Shown here piece after piece: positions 7,597 to 16,790 of a DNA stretch of 42,463 bases. Each line of letters begins with the position of its first letter. Position 1 is the stretch's first letter. The position numbers and the translations under genes are program-made. Below the pieces are notes generated by a model that ran no database searches, was not told the DNA's origin, and saw only the letters and a list, made by a program, of their open reading frames with translations. Source of the stretch: an uncultured Eggerthella sp. (GTDB lineage Bacteria > Actinomycetota > Coriobacteriia > Coriobacteriales > Eggerthellaceae); the NCBI GenBank assembly GCA_902464295.1, contig CABQIW010000016.1, positions 1 to 42,463 on the forward strand, given 5' to 3'.

Positions 7597-8244
7597 TTGG
7601 GCAGTGCTGCAGTTTGCGAAGCGCCAGTAACGCGTTCGGCTTCAGCTTGTGAAGACCGCCGCATCACGCGTTCGAAGCGTGCTCTGCGCCAGGCGCTCAT
7701 CGCTCTTCTTGAGGAGCGGGGCTTCGATTCGATAACCGTGAACGATCTCTGCGATCGCGCGGATCTGAATCGCGGCACGTTCTACAACCATTTCCGCGAC
7801 AAAGAGAATCTTCTTGCCGTGCTCGAAGACGAGGTCATGGCAGATATCGCAGCGCTTCAAGAGCGCATGCAGCGCATTTCGCTTGCTGATATGCTGGCCT
7901 ATCGTGTGGCGGGCACGCCGCTGCCGTTGCTCGTCGATCTCTTCGACTATTTGCGCGAGCAGAGCGATTTCCTTCACGCGGTGTTGGGACCAGGAGGGGA
8001 TGCACGTTTTGCGCCACGTTTGCGCGAAGCGGTGTGCGAGAACCTGGTGCAGAACATCTTGCACGAAAAATACCGCACGAATCCTACAGCGTTCGTCGAC
8101 TACTATGTGGCCTTCTACGCGTCGGCCTATTTGGGTATCATCATGCGTTGGATCGAGCGCGGAACCCTTGAATCATCCGAAGACATGGCGCGCATTGCCA
8201 TGCGACTTTTCTTCATCAAACCAGGCGAATCCATCGAATTGTAA
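7597..8244 (+). CDS. TetR/AcrR family transcriptional regulator
   Basis: The 215-residue protein has a typical TetR DNA-binding domain at about residues 25-75: TRSKRALRQALIALLEERGFDS, then the helix-turn-helix SITVNDLCDRADLNRGTFYNHFRDKENLL. The C-terminal ligand and dimer domain is helical with no recognisable ligand motif. TTG 7597 is the first usable start after an in-frame stop at 7588; GAGGGA at 7589-7594 is closer than ideal, so the start is uncertain, but no other good start precedes the HTH. It lies 19 bases before the activase fusion gene, making it the obvious candidate regulator of that gene and of itself. The inducer may be a metabolite handled by that protein, which is speculation. 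Confidence 0.88.
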   Translation: MGSAAVCEAPVTRSASACEDRRITRSKRALRQALIALLEERGFDSITVNDLCDRADLNRGTFYNHFRDKENLLAVLEDEVMADIAALQERMQRISLADMLAYRVAGTPLPLLVDLFDYLREQSDFLHAVLGPGGDARFAPRLREAVCENLVQNILHEKYRTNPTAFVDYYVAFYASAYLGIIMRWIERGTLESSEDMARIAMRLFFIKPGESIEL

Positions 8245-8263
8245 TGGACGGTGAACTACTTCT

Positions 8264-11200
8264 ATGACTGAAACGAAACAACCAGAAACCAGCATCCTTC
8301 ATATCGGCATCGATGTTGGCTCCACCACGGTGAAGCTTGCGGTGCTCGACGATGCGAACGAGATCTTGTGGGCCGTGTATCGCCGTCATCATGCCGATGT
8401 GCGCGCAACGGTGCTCGAGGTGCTGAAGGAGGCGGCTGCACACTATCCTACGCAGGACTTCACGGTGGCCATCACGGGCTCGGGCGGGTTGCTGCTTTCC
8501 CAGTGGCTCGGTATCGAGTTCGTGCAGGAGGTCATTGCTTCGAAGACAGCGGTCGAGACGTTCATCCCCCAAACTGATGTTGCGATCGAGCTAGGCGGCG
8601 AAGACGCGAAGATCATCTACTTCGACAACGGCATCGAGCAGCGCATGAACGGAACGTGCGCAGGTGGCACGGGCGCGTTCATCGATCAGATGGCGGCGCT
8701 TCTCGACACTGATGCCTCGGGTCTGAATGAGCTGGCTGAAAGCCACACGATTCTCTATCCGATCGCCTCGCGTTGCGGCGTGTTCGCCAAGACCGATGTT
8801 CAGCCGCTGCTCAACGAAGGCGCGAAGAAGGAAGATATCGCAGCTTCGATCTTCCAGTCGGTGGTCACGCAGACCATCTCGGGTCTTGCGTGCGGTCGTC
8901 CGATCCGCGGCAATGTCGCGTTCCTTGGTGGCCCGTTGCAGTACTTGCCCCAGCTGCGCGAGCGTTTCTACGATACGCTCGAACTGGACAAGGATCACAT
9001 TATCGTGCCTGATAATGCGCATCTGTTCGTTGCGAGCGGTTGCGCTATCGCGGGTGCTCGCGCGGAAGATGCGAACGTCGAACAGCTTTCTGCCATCATC
9101 ACGCGCCTGGAGAACCTGGGCGATGTGCAAGGCTCTGAGGTAGTGCGCCTGGCTCCGCTTTTCGCGAACGACGAGGAACTGCAAGAGTTCTACGAACGCC
9201 ACGATAAAGAGGTCGTTCGTCGCTCTTCGCTCGAGGACTATCGTGGCACGGCCTTCTTAGGTATCGATGCTGGTTCGACCACCTTCAAGGCGGCGCTCAT
9301 CGCAGAGGATGGCAGCCTGCTCTGGTCGAGCTATGCGAACAATAAGGGTGATGTGCTCGGTTGCGCGAAGGCACGCATGGCCGAGCTCTATGCGGCGCTC
9401 CCGCGCGATCCGCAAACGGGTGAGCCGTTGGTCGAGATCGGCCATTCAACGGTCACCGGCTATGGCGAAGGCTTGTTGCTCGAGGCGTTGCGCGTCGATT
9501 CAGGCGAGATCGAGACGGTCGCACATTTGCGCGGCGCACAGGAGATGCTTCCTGGCGTGGAGTTCATCTTGGATATCGGCGGGCAGGATATGAAGTGCTT
9601 GCGCGTGAAAGATGGCGTGATCGATCACATCATGCTCAACGAAGCGTGCTCTTCAGGCTGCGGAAGCTTCATCGAGAGCTTCGCCAGTGGCCTTAACCTG
9701 GATGTTTCGGAATTCGCTCAGAGTGCGATCTCCGCGAAGAATCCGGTCGATCTGGGAAGCCGTTGTACGGTGTTCATGAATTCGCGCGTGAAGCAGGCGC
9801 AGAAGGAAGGCGCAACGGTGGGCGATATCGCTGCTGGCTTGGCCATTTCGGTCATCAAGAATGCGCTCTTCAAGGTGATCAAGATCCGCGATCCGCATGA
9901 GGTGGGCACGAAGGTCATCGTCCAGGGTGGAACGTTCCTGAATAATGCAGTATTGCGCGCGTTCGAGCAGCTGGCAGAAGTTGATGCGGTTCGCCCAGAT
10001 ATTGCGGGCAATATGGGCGCGTATGGTGCGGCGCTCTTGGCGCGCGATCGCTATGCAGAGGTCGAACAGGCGCTTGCCGATCAGCCGTTGTCGCCCGATG
10101 TGGGTCCGAAAGTGCCGCTAACGAGCATGCTCTCGCTCGAAGAGATCGAAGCGCTCGCGCCGACCCATCGTACCGTTCGCTGCAAAGCTTGTTCGAATGC
10201 CTGCTTGCTCACGGTGAACGATTTCGGTATCGACGAAGCAACCGGGCGCCATCGCCGCTTCATCACGGGCAACCGCTGTGAGAAGGGAGCGAGCACTCAG
10301 GCTATCAAGACCGAGGTGCCGAATCTCTTCGAGTACAAGACCGCACGTCTCTTCGATCACTACGAACCGCTTTCCGCCGAAGCGGCAACGCGTGGCACGG
10401 TGGGTATCCCGCGTGCGCTCAACATGTATGAGAACTACCCGTTCTGGTTCACCTTCTTCAATGAGCTCGGGTTCCGTGTTCAAATTTCGGACGCTTCGAC
10501 GAAGAAGACCTACGAAGCGGGCATCGAGTCCATGCCTTCCGAGAGCGTGTGCTATCCGGCGAAGCTCTCGCACGGTCATGTGATGAACCTGCTCGATAAG
10601 GATATCGACTTCATCTGGATGCCCTGTTCGAAATGGGAGCGTCAGGAAGACGAAGGCGCAGGCAATCACTTCAACTGCCCGATCGTCATGAGCTATTCCG
10701 AGGCGCTGCGCCTCAACATCGATGAGCTCAACGAAACGGATGTTGAGTTCTTGAACCCCTTCGTTCCGTATGACCAGAAAGATCATCTGAAGAAGCGCCT
10801 CTACGTGGAGTTGGTGGAGAGGCACCCGGAGCTCATGAAGGACGAAAAGGGCAAGTTGCCGAGCAAGAAGGATATCGAAGCAGCGGTCGAGGCTGCTTGG
10901 GCTGAAGACGTGGCCTTCAAAGAGGACATCCGTCACAAGGGCGAAGAAACGCTCAAGTGGATGGAGGACACGGGCACGCATGGCATCGTGCTGGCAGGTA
11001 GGCCGTATCACCTCGATCCCGAGATCAACCATGCTATCCCTGAGCTGCTCCAAAGCTTTGGTCTGGCGGTGCTCACGGAGGATTCGGTCGCGCATATGGC
11101 GCGTCTTGAACGTCCGATCCGCGTGGTGGATCAGTGGATGTATCACACGCGCCTCTACAATTCCGCGAAGCTCGTCACCACGCGTGATGATCTCGATCTG

Positions 11201-12979
11201 GTCCAGCTGAACAGCTTCGGTTGTGGCCTCGATGCTCTTACGACCGACCAGGTGCAGGAGATCTTGGAGGGTGCGGGCAAGATCTATACCGTGTTGAAGA
11301 TCGACGAGGTGTCGAACTTAGGTGCGGCGCGTATCCGTATCCGTTCGCTGCTCGCTGCGCTCAAGGATCAGGCTGATGAGCTGGCCGAACAGAACGCGCA
11401 CGCTTCTACCTGTCCGGTGGCATCGCTCGATATCGATGCGATCCAGGCCGATATCGATGCGCGCTTGGCGGAAAAGACGGGCAAGACCGAAGGGGAGGCC
11501 GCTCGTGCGCTCGCCAAGGCAACGCTCGATGAGGCCGAGGCGACCCAAGAGGCGGATGCGCTTGCAACTACCGAAGCGGCTGAGGGCGCTTCGACGGAGT
11601 TCCCTCGTGCGGAGTTCACGAAGGAGATGTTCGACGAGGGCTACACGATCCTCTGTCCGCAGATGGCGCCGATCCATTTCGACCTGCTCGTGAAGGTCTT
11701 CCATAAGGCGGGCTACAATCTCGAGCTCTTGCCTTCGGTCGACCATGGCGCGGTCGATGCGGGCCTCAAGTATGTGAACAACGACATCTGCTATCCATCC
11801 ATCCTGGTCACCGGCCAGATCATGGAAGCGGTCATGTCGGGCAAGTACGACACCGATAAGCTTGCGGTCATCATCACACAAACGGGTGGCGGCTGTCGCG
11901 CGACCAACTATATCGCGCTCATTCGCAAGGCGCTCAAGTCGGTGGGTCTCGAGCATATTCCGGTCATCTCGCTGGCGTTCAAGAAGCTCGATGAAGAGAA
12001 CTCGGGCTTCAACGTCTCCGCGACGATGCTCTACAACGCTATCTATGCCATCTTCTACGGCGATCTGCTCATGCAGTGCCTCTATCGCACCCGTCCCTAT
12101 GAATGCGAGCCTGGTGCGGCGAACCGCCTGTTCGATCATTGGATGACACGTTGCCAAGCGCAGATCTACGAAGGTGAGAAGGCTGGTCGCTTCAAGAAGA
12201 CCGTGCAGGAGATCGTCGACGATTTCGATAACCTGCCTCTTCAGGGCGAAGGTACGAAACCGCGTGTAGGCGTGGTCGGCGAGATCTTGGTGAAGTTCCA
12301 TCCCACGGCGAACAACCAGGTGGTCGACGTGATCGAGGCCGAAGGCTGCGAAGCGGTAGTTCCAGGGCTTGCTGAATTCTTCATGTTCGGCATTGCAGGT
12401 TCGATCTTCCAAAAAGATCCGCTCGGACGTAGCAAGAAGGGTGCGATCGGCGCGCGCGCGGGGCTGAAGATGCTCTACCACCTGCGCAAACCGATGGATG
12501 ACGCGCTGCGCAGATCGAGCCGCTTCGAGCCTTCCACGAACATCTATGAGCTGGCGGAATACGCTGAAGAGATCTTGAGCCTGTGCAATTCGATGGGTGA
12601 GGGATGGCTGCTCACGGCTGAGATGGTGGAGCTCATTCTAAACGGCGCCCCGAACATCGTGTGCGCTCAGCCCTTCGCCTGCTTGCCGAATCACGTGGTG
12701 GGTAAGTCGGTCATCAAGGAGCTTCGCCGTCGTTATGCGGGCACGAACATCGTGGCGGTCGACTACGACCCTGGTGCTTCAGAGGTGAACCAGCTCAACC
12801 GTATCAAGCTCATGATCTCGGTCGCGAAGGCGAATCTGGCAGAACAGCAGCTCTCTGAGCACGCCGAGCGCAAGGCTCCTTCGCAGGTGCTCTTCTCGGA
12901 CACGCTCGCCCTGCAGAGTGAACCTGATAAAGTAGAAGACTACGAAGTGACCGAGCTTACCAGTAGCGCGAAGGAGTAA
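8264..12979 (+). CDS. Giant acyl-CoA dehydratase activase-related fusion (two BcrAD/BadFG ATPase domains + DUF2229 + HgdB-like)
   Basis: The 1571 residues begin with two consecutive ASKHA ATPase domains of the 2-hydroxyacyl-CoA dehydratase activase family. Domain 1 starts at HIGIDVGSTTVK (about 13-24), with ELGGEDAK, C132 in GTCAGGTGAF and C171 in SRCGVF. Domain 2 starts at FLGIDAGSTTFK (about 332), with DIGGQDMK, C462 in EACSSGCGSF and C501 in SRCTVF. These four cysteines match the two per subunit that bridge the [4Fe-4S] cluster of the HgdC homodimer. A further group, C640-X2-C643-X3-C647 plus C672, opens the DUF2229 region. The C-terminal half resembles HgdA/B-type dehydratase subunits (NNDICYPSILVTGQ, TQTGGGCRATNYIALI, CAQPFACLPNHVVGK). 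Activases use ATP to push an electron to a low-potential acceptor; the acceptor and substrate here are unknown. Stand-alone fusions of this kind are known in anaerobes without a proven function. Confidence 0.9.
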   Translation: MTETKQPETSILHIGIDVGSTTVKLAVLDDANEILWAVYRRHHADVRATVLEVLKEAAAHYPTQDFTVAITGSGGLLLSQWLGIEFVQEVIASKTAVETFIPQTDVAIELGGEDAKIIYFDNGIEQRMNGTCAGGTGAFIDQMAALLDTDASGLNELAESHTILYPIASRCGVFAKTDVQPLLNEGAKKEDIAASIFQSVVTQTISGLACGRPIRGNVAFLGGPLQYLPQLRERFYDTLELDKDHIIVPDNAHLFVASGCAIAGARAEDANVEQLSAIITRLENLGDVQGSEVVRLAPLFANDEELQEFYERHDKEVVRRSSLEDYRGTAFLGIDAGSTTFKAALIAEDGSLLWSSYANNKGDVLGCAKARMAELYAALPRDPQTGEPLVEIGHSTVTGYGEGLLLEALRVDSGEIETVAHLRGAQEMLPGVEFILDIGGQDMKCLRVKDGVIDHIMLNEACSSGCGSFIESFASGLNLDVSEFAQSAISAKNPVDLGSRCTVFMNSRVKQAQKEGATVGDIAAGLAISVIKNALFKVIKIRDPHEVGTKVIVQGGTFLNNAVLRAFEQLAEVDAVRPDIAGNMGAYGAALLARDRYAEVEQALADQPLSPDVGPKVPLTSMLSLEEIEALAPTHRTVRCKACSNACLLTVNDFGIDEATGRHRRFITGNRCEKGASTQAIKTEVPNLFEYKTARLFDHYEPLSAEAATRGTVGIPRALNMYENYPFWFTFFNELGFRVQISDASTKKTYEAGIESMPSESVCYPAKLSHGHVMNLLDKDIDFIWMPCSKWERQEDEGAGNHFNCPIVMSYSEALRLNIDELNETDVEFLNPFVPYDQKDHLKKRLYVELVERHPELMKDEKGKLPSKKDIEAAVEAAWAEDVAFKEDIRHKGEETLKWMEDTGTHGIVLAGRPYHLDPEINHAIPELLQSFGLAVLTEDSVAHMARLERPIRVVDQWMYHTRLYNSAKLVTTRDDLDLVQLNSFGCGLDALTTDQVQEILEGAGKIYTVLKIDEVSNLGAARIRIRSLLAALKDQADELAEQNAHASTCPVASLDIDAIQADIDARLAEKTGKTEGEAARALAKATLDEAEATQEADALATTEAAEGASTEFPRAEFTKEMFDEGYTILCPQMAPIHFDLLVKVFHKAGYNLELLPSVDHGAVDAGLKYVNNDICYPSILVTGQIMEAVMSGKYDTDKLAVIITQTGGGCRATNYIALIRKALKSVGLEHIPVISLAFKKLDEENSGFNVSATMLYNAIYAIFYGDLLMQCLYRTRPYECEPGAANRLFDHWMTRCQAQIYEGEKAGRFKKTVQEIVDDFDNLPLQGEGTKPRVGVVGEILVKFHPTANNQVVDVIEAEGCEAVVPGLAEFFMFGIAGSIFQKDPLGRSKKGAIGARAGLKMLYHLRKPMDDALRRSSRFEPSTNIYELAEYAEEILSLCNSMGEGWLLTAEMVELILNGAPNIVCAQPFACLPNHVVGKSVIKELRRRYAGTNIVAVDYDPGASEVNQLNRIKLMISVAKANLAEQQLSEHAERKAPSQVLFSDTLALQSEPDKVEDYEVTELTSSAKE

Positions 12980-12982
12980 TTC

Positions 12983-13945
12983 ATGCGTTGTCCCCACTGT
13001 GGTGCCCCTCATCAAGAGGATGGGTTTCATTGCGAACATTGCAACGAATACATCGAGCCTATTCAGCCGAAAACGACGAAGAAGTCGATGATCGCTGGCG
13101 GCATTGCGCTCGTTATCGTTGCCATCATCGGATTCGTATTCATTTATATGAGCAGCAATAAGGTGGGCTTCTTTGCCGAAGAGGAACCGCAGTCGTTCAA
13201 TGACTATTCCTGGGAGCAGATCGCCGAGATCTCGAGCAATATGACCATGGCGGGTAACGTCGATGGCGCACTGCGCGAGGCGAAGAAGCACGATTTCGTG
13301 AATGAAGACGGGACGCTCCGCATGGACCTGGTGAAGGACTTCACGCTAGCGGATGGTACAAAAGCCCAGGCGCACTTGGTGGGGGTCTATCACGATCCTC
13401 GCACGAATAACTCTGGCAATGCTGGCATGAGCTTCATCGTTACCGTGCCCGTTGAAGAGGCTCCGATGAATGATGCTGCGACGAACCAGGGTGGCTGGGA
13501 AGCGTCTGCGCTGCGTGCTCAGCTCAATGGCGAATTCTTCGAATCGCTTCCTGCTGATCTGCAAGAATACATCGTTGAAGTGAAGAAAGAGACCAACAAT
13601 GCGGGCAATACCGAATCGCCCGATGCGGTTAGCGTCACAGGTGATAAAGTCTGGGCGCTCTCAGCGGTCGAGTTTGCGGGCGAATCGTTCGGCACGGTAG
13701 GCTATGCGAATGTGCTCAATGCAGAGGGTGCACAATATATGCTGTTGGAAGATGATGCCTTCAAGCAAGATCTCTCGTCTAAGCTTGCGGGGTCTGGCGA
13801 TCTGAACTGGTGGTTCAGAAGCCCGAATCCAGAAACCGCAACGCAGTTCTTCAGCCAGGGCAAAGGCTATGATACCGAGCAGAATGCCCCGGAATCGCTG
13901 AACGCGAACAGCAAGCTTTCCGTCGTGATCGGCTTCTGTATCTAA
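12983..13945 (+). CDS. Membrane-anchored zinc-ribbon protein with DUF6273-like domain
   Basis: The 320-residue protein starts with a zinc ribbon (C3, C6, C17, C20), followed by a basic linker, one transmembrane helix at about 34-56 (MIAGGIALVIVAIIGFVFIYM region) and a long extracytoplasmic part. From about residue 165 the sequence has a DUF6273-like pattern: GGWEASALRAQLNGEFFESLP, LPADLQEYIVEVKK, then DKVWALSAVEFAG and a terminal WWFRSPN block. The function is not known; DUF6273 domains occur in surface proteins of gut Firmicutes and Actinobacteria. AAGGAG lies 6 bases before the ATG, and the gene starts 3 bases after the activase stop, so it is almost certainly cotranscribed with it. Confidence 0.82.
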   Translation: MRCPHCGAPHQEDGFHCEHCNEYIEPIQPKTTKKSMIAGGIALVIVAIIGFVFIYMSSNKVGFFAEEEPQSFNDYSWEQIAEISSNMTMAGNVDGALREAKKHDFVNEDGTLRMDLVKDFTLADGTKAQAHLVGVYHDPRTNNSGNAGMSFIVTVPVEEAPMNDAATNQGGWEASALRAQLNGEFFESLPADLQEYIVEVKKETNNAGNTESPDAVSVTGDKVWALSAVEFAGESFGTVGYANVLNAEGAQYMLLEDDAFKQDLSSKLAGSGDLNWWFRSPNPETATQFFSQGKGYDTEQNAPESLNANSKLSVVIGFCI

Positions 13946-13952
13946 GCTACAG
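13936..13952. terminator. Small hairpin spanning two convergent stop codons
   Basis: CTGTA (13936-13940) pairs with TACAG (13948-13952) around a 7-base loop. The stop codons of the zinc-ribbon gene (13943-13945) and ilvA (13947-13949) both fall inside it. There is no T-run, so termination by this element is doubtful; I list it because there is no other room for a terminator between the genes. Confidence 0.25.
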
Positions 13953-15182
13953 GTGTGCTTGGATGAGCTGGGGGGAGTAGCCCGCCTCTTGGAGCGCGTG
14001 CACGATACGACCTTTGTGGTCGGTGCCGAAGGCTTCGATGGTCACACGCAACTCGACCGCAGCGCTGCGGTTCGCGGTAACGAACTGGTTGTGATCGAGG
14101 CGGATCACGTTGCCATTCTGTTCGGCGATGATCTGCGCCACGTTCACGAGCTCTCCGGGCCGATCGGGTAAGAGCACCGACACGGTGAAGATGCGATCGC
14201 GCTGGATAAGGCCATGCTGCACCACGGTTGCCATGGTGATCACGTCCATGTTCCCGCCTGAAAGGATGGAGACGACCTTCTTGTCGAGCATGCTCAAGTG
14301 CTTGAGCGCGGCAATAGTGAGCAAGCCCGAATTCTCGACGACCATCTTGTGATTCTCGACCATGTCGAGGAATGCCACGATCAACTCGTCATCGTCGACC
14401 GTTATGATCTCGTCGATGTTCTCCTGGATGTAAGGAAATACCTTGTCGCCTGGTTCGAGCACAGCGGTGCCATCGGCGATGGTGCTCACGGAAGGCAGCT
14501 TCACCACGTGCCCTGCTTCGAGCGATGCTTTCATGCAGGCAGCGCCTGCAGGTTCAACGCCGATCACCTTGATGCGCGGGTTGAGCATCTTGGCGAGCGT
14601 GGAAACACCTGATGCCAGCCCGCCGCCACCGATGGGCACGAGGATGGCATCAACGAGCGGTAGCTCCTGGACGATCTCCATGGCGATCGATCCCTGACCT
14701 GCAGCAACTTGCAAATCGTTGAACGGATGGATGAACGTGAGCCCTTGCTCTTCAGCAAGCTTGAGCGCATGTTCGTAGGATTCGTCGTAGACCTCACCTG
14801 CTAGCACCACTTCAGCCCCATGCGATTTCGTGCGCTCGACCTTGATGTAGGGCGTGGTGGTGGGCATGACGATGGTGGCAGGCACGCCGAACTTCTTGGC
14901 GGCATAGGCAACGCCTTGTGCATGGTTGCCCGCAGAAGCCGTGATCAGCCCGCGCTTGCGTTCCTCATCGGAAAGCGTTGAGATCTTATAGTAGGCGCCG
15001 CGCACCTTGTAGGCGCCCGTGCGCTGCATGTTCTCTGGTTTCAAGTAGACATCGTTGCCCGTCTCCTTGCTGAAGTGTGGGCTGTAGATGAGTTTCGTTT
15101 CCTGGGTGACCTCCTTGACGCGTTTGGAAGCGTCTTCGAAGGTGTCAAGGGTCAGCTGGGGAGTGGTATCGGCACTAGGCAT
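13947..15182 (-). CDS. ilvA: Threonine ammonia-lyase (threonine dehydratase)
   Basis: This PLP enzyme converts threonine to 2-oxobutyrate and ammonia through reactive enamine and imine intermediates, feeding isoleucine synthesis or threonine catabolism. The 411 residues include the PLP lysine K59 in RTGAYKVRGA, ASAGNHAQGVA, the phosphate-binding loop GGGGLASG and a C-terminal ACT-like domain from about 330 (TVSVLLPDRPGELVNVAQIIAEQ). The single ACT-type domain and the length resemble the shorter threonine dehydratases of Gram-positive bacteria rather than the two-ACT E. coli IlvA. AAAGGA precedes the ATG on the minus strand. It is divergent from ridA across 243 AT-rich bases (densest near 15290-15345) that must hold both promoters; I could not assign -35/-10 boxes there. 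Confidence 0.94.
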   Translation of the reverse strand: MPSADTTPQLTLDTFEDASKRVKEVTQETKLIYSPHFSKETGNDVYLKPENMQRTGAYKVRGAYYKISTLSDEERKRGLITASAGNHAQGVAYAAKKFGVPATIVMPTTTPYIKVERTKSHGAEVVLAGEVYDESYEHALKLAEEQGLTFIHPFNDLQVAAGQGSIAMEIVQELPLVDAILVPIGGGGLASGVSTLAKMLNPRIKVIGVEPAGAACMKASLEAGHVVKLPSVSTIADGTAVLEPGDKVFPYIQENIDEIITVDDDELIVAFLDMVENHKMVVENSGLLTIAALKHLSMLDKKVVSILSGGNMDVITMATVVQHGLIQRDRIFTVSVLLPDRPGELVNVAQIIAEQNGNVIRLDHNQFVTANRSAAVELRVTIEAFGTDHKGRIVHALQEAGYSPQLIQAHL

Positions 15183-15425
15183 GGAACAGTTCCTTTGGTT
15201 CTTTTTTGGAGCAGGTATGTGACGAAGAACCGCTGCGGCCGCTTAAGGTGGTCTAATCTGGCTTTCGCCGTATCTGCGCTTAGTTTTCGTGGAATAATGA
15301 AAACGTCATCTCTATTGTAAATAAGTAATGAGCAAATAAAAGAACGAGTTGGGCAAACGTGAGAGGATGCGCTTGGACGTTGAATCGACTTGCGGGAGCT
15401 TAGCGTAAGAGAAGCAGGAGAACAC

Positions 15426-15842
15426 ATGAAAGTAGTACGCACGGATAACGCACCAGCGGCCATCGGCCCCTATTCGCAAGGCATCGTGGTGAACGGGATG
15501 CTATTCGCATCAGGGCAGATCGCGCTCGATCCGGCCAGCGGAGAGATGGTCGGCACTACGATCCAGGAACAGACCGAGCAGGTGATGAAGAACGTGACCA
15601 GGCTTTTGGAAGCTGCGGGAACCGATCTGAATCACGTGGTGAAAACGACCTGCTTCTTGGACGACATCAACGATTTCGTGGCGTTCAATGAAGTGTATGC
15701 GCGCTATTTCGATGAGAACTTGCCGGCACGTAGTGCGGTAGGGGTCGATGCGCTACCGAAGGGCGCGCTCGTCGAGGTTGAAGTGGTCGCATATGTTGGA
15801 TCTGAGCCTTCTACGCGCTTCAACATCGCTGAATCGTTCTAG
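15426..15842 (+). CDS. ridA: RidA family 2-iminobutanoate/2-iminopropanoate deaminase
   Basis: RidA hydrolyses the reactive imines released by PLP enzymes such as IlvA before they damage other PLP enzymes. The 138 residues show the family hallmarks: APAAIGPYSQGIVVNGMLFASGQIALDP at the start, QTEQVMKNVTRLLEAAGTDLNHVVKTTCFL in the middle, and ARSAVGVDALPKGALVEVEVVAYV with the conserved arginine and glutamate of the active site. ATG 15426 was chosen over an earlier in-frame start because CAGGAG ends 5 bases before it and the RidA fold begins there. A 14-residue tail extends past the usual end. The divergent arrangement with ilvA fits a direct functional link. Confidence 0.93.
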   Translation: MKVVRTDNAPAAIGPYSQGIVVNGMLFASGQIALDPASGEMVGTTIQEQTEQVMKNVTRLLEAAGTDLNHVVKTTCFLDDINDFVAFNEVYARYFDENLPARSAVGVDALPKGALVEVEVVAYVGSEPSTRFNIAESF

Positions 15843-15872
15843 TTCGGTGCGTTCGTAGAGGATCGTACGGTC

Positions 15873-16751
15873 GTGATAAGAGCAACAGCACAAGAGCATT
15901 CGGCAGGAAAGCTCGTTATCTGCCCCACGCCGCTGGGGAATTTGGGCGACCTGTCACCGCGTGCGTGCACGGCGCTCGAGACGTGTGATGTGGTGTGCTG
16001 CGAAGACACGCGCGTCACCGGCAAGCTGCTTGCAGCGCTCGGTATCCAGAAGCGGCTTGAGCGTTTGGATGAAGCGTCCCTCGCGCAAAAGGCCGATAGT
16101 GTGCTCGACCGTGTGGAGGCAGGGGAGTGCGTTTGCTACTGTTCGGATGCAGGCATGCCCGGTGTCTCCGACCCAGGCCAGCGCTTGATCGAACGCGCAT
16201 ACGAGCGTGGGATTGCCGTTGAGGTATTGCCAGGGGGAACAGCGGTTGCCACGGCTTATGTTGCCAGTGGTTTCACCGCGCCGTGTTTCTATTTCGGAGG
16301 CTTTTTCCCGCGCAAAGCAGGGGAGCGTGCCTCTGTGCTCGAATCGCTCCGAGCGCTCGATGCAGTGCTCGTGTTCTATGAAAGCCCGAATCGCATCGTT
16401 TCAGCGCTCGAGACGGTGGCCGAAGCGTTTCCGCTGCGTAACGTTGCGGTATGCAGGGAGCTCACGAAGATCCATGAAGAAGTCGTGCGTGGGCTGAGTG
16501 GCGAAGTTGCGCACGAGTTTGCCGAACGTGCAGTCGAAGGCCAGGTCAAAGGTGAGATCGTGCTCGTGATCGATGCGTCGAGCATGGCCGAGGCTGATGC
16601 GCAGGCGAGCGCTTCGGCGCATGATGCACGCGAAGAAGCTGCGGCGTTGTTGGCTGCAGGCGAGCTCTCCAAAAAGGAGATCGTTGCGCATCTTCGGAAG
16701 GCATACGGGCTTTCGCGCAATGATGCTTACGGGATCGCTCACGGTGCTTGA
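15873..16751 (+). CDS. rsmI: 16S rRNA (cytidine(1402)-2'-O)-methyltransferase RsmI
   Basis: RsmI uses SAM to methylate the 2'-OH of C1402 in the decoding centre of 16S rRNA. The 292 residues contain the full set of tetrapyrrole-methylase-fold motifs: KLVICPTPLGNLGDLSPRA at the N terminus, CEDTRVT, YCSDAGMPGVSDPG, VLPGGTAVATAYVASG, FYFGGFFPRK, YESPNRI, CRELTKIHEEVVRG and GEIVLVI. The C-terminal part ends in a small helical domain with SKKEIVAHLRKAYGLSRNDAY. The GTG start is supported by AGAGGA 10 bases upstream. It sits 30 bases after ridA and 39 before the phosphatase, so a short operon is likely. Confidence 0.96.
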   Translation: MIRATAQEHSAGKLVICPTPLGNLGDLSPRACTALETCDVVCCEDTRVTGKLLAALGIQKRLERLDEASLAQKADSVLDRVEAGECVCYCSDAGMPGVSDPGQRLIERAYERGIAVEVLPGGTAVATAYVASGFTAPCFYFGGFFPRKAGERASVLESLRALDAVLVFYESPNRIVSALETVAEAFPLRNVAVCRELTKIHEEVVRGLSGEVAHEFAERAVEGQVKGEIVLVIDASSMAEADAQASASAHDAREEAAALLAAGELSKKEIVAHLRKAYGLSRNDAYGIAHGA

Positions 16752-16790
16752 GATTGGCGTACGCCGCAACGGATTCATGAAAGGTTCACG

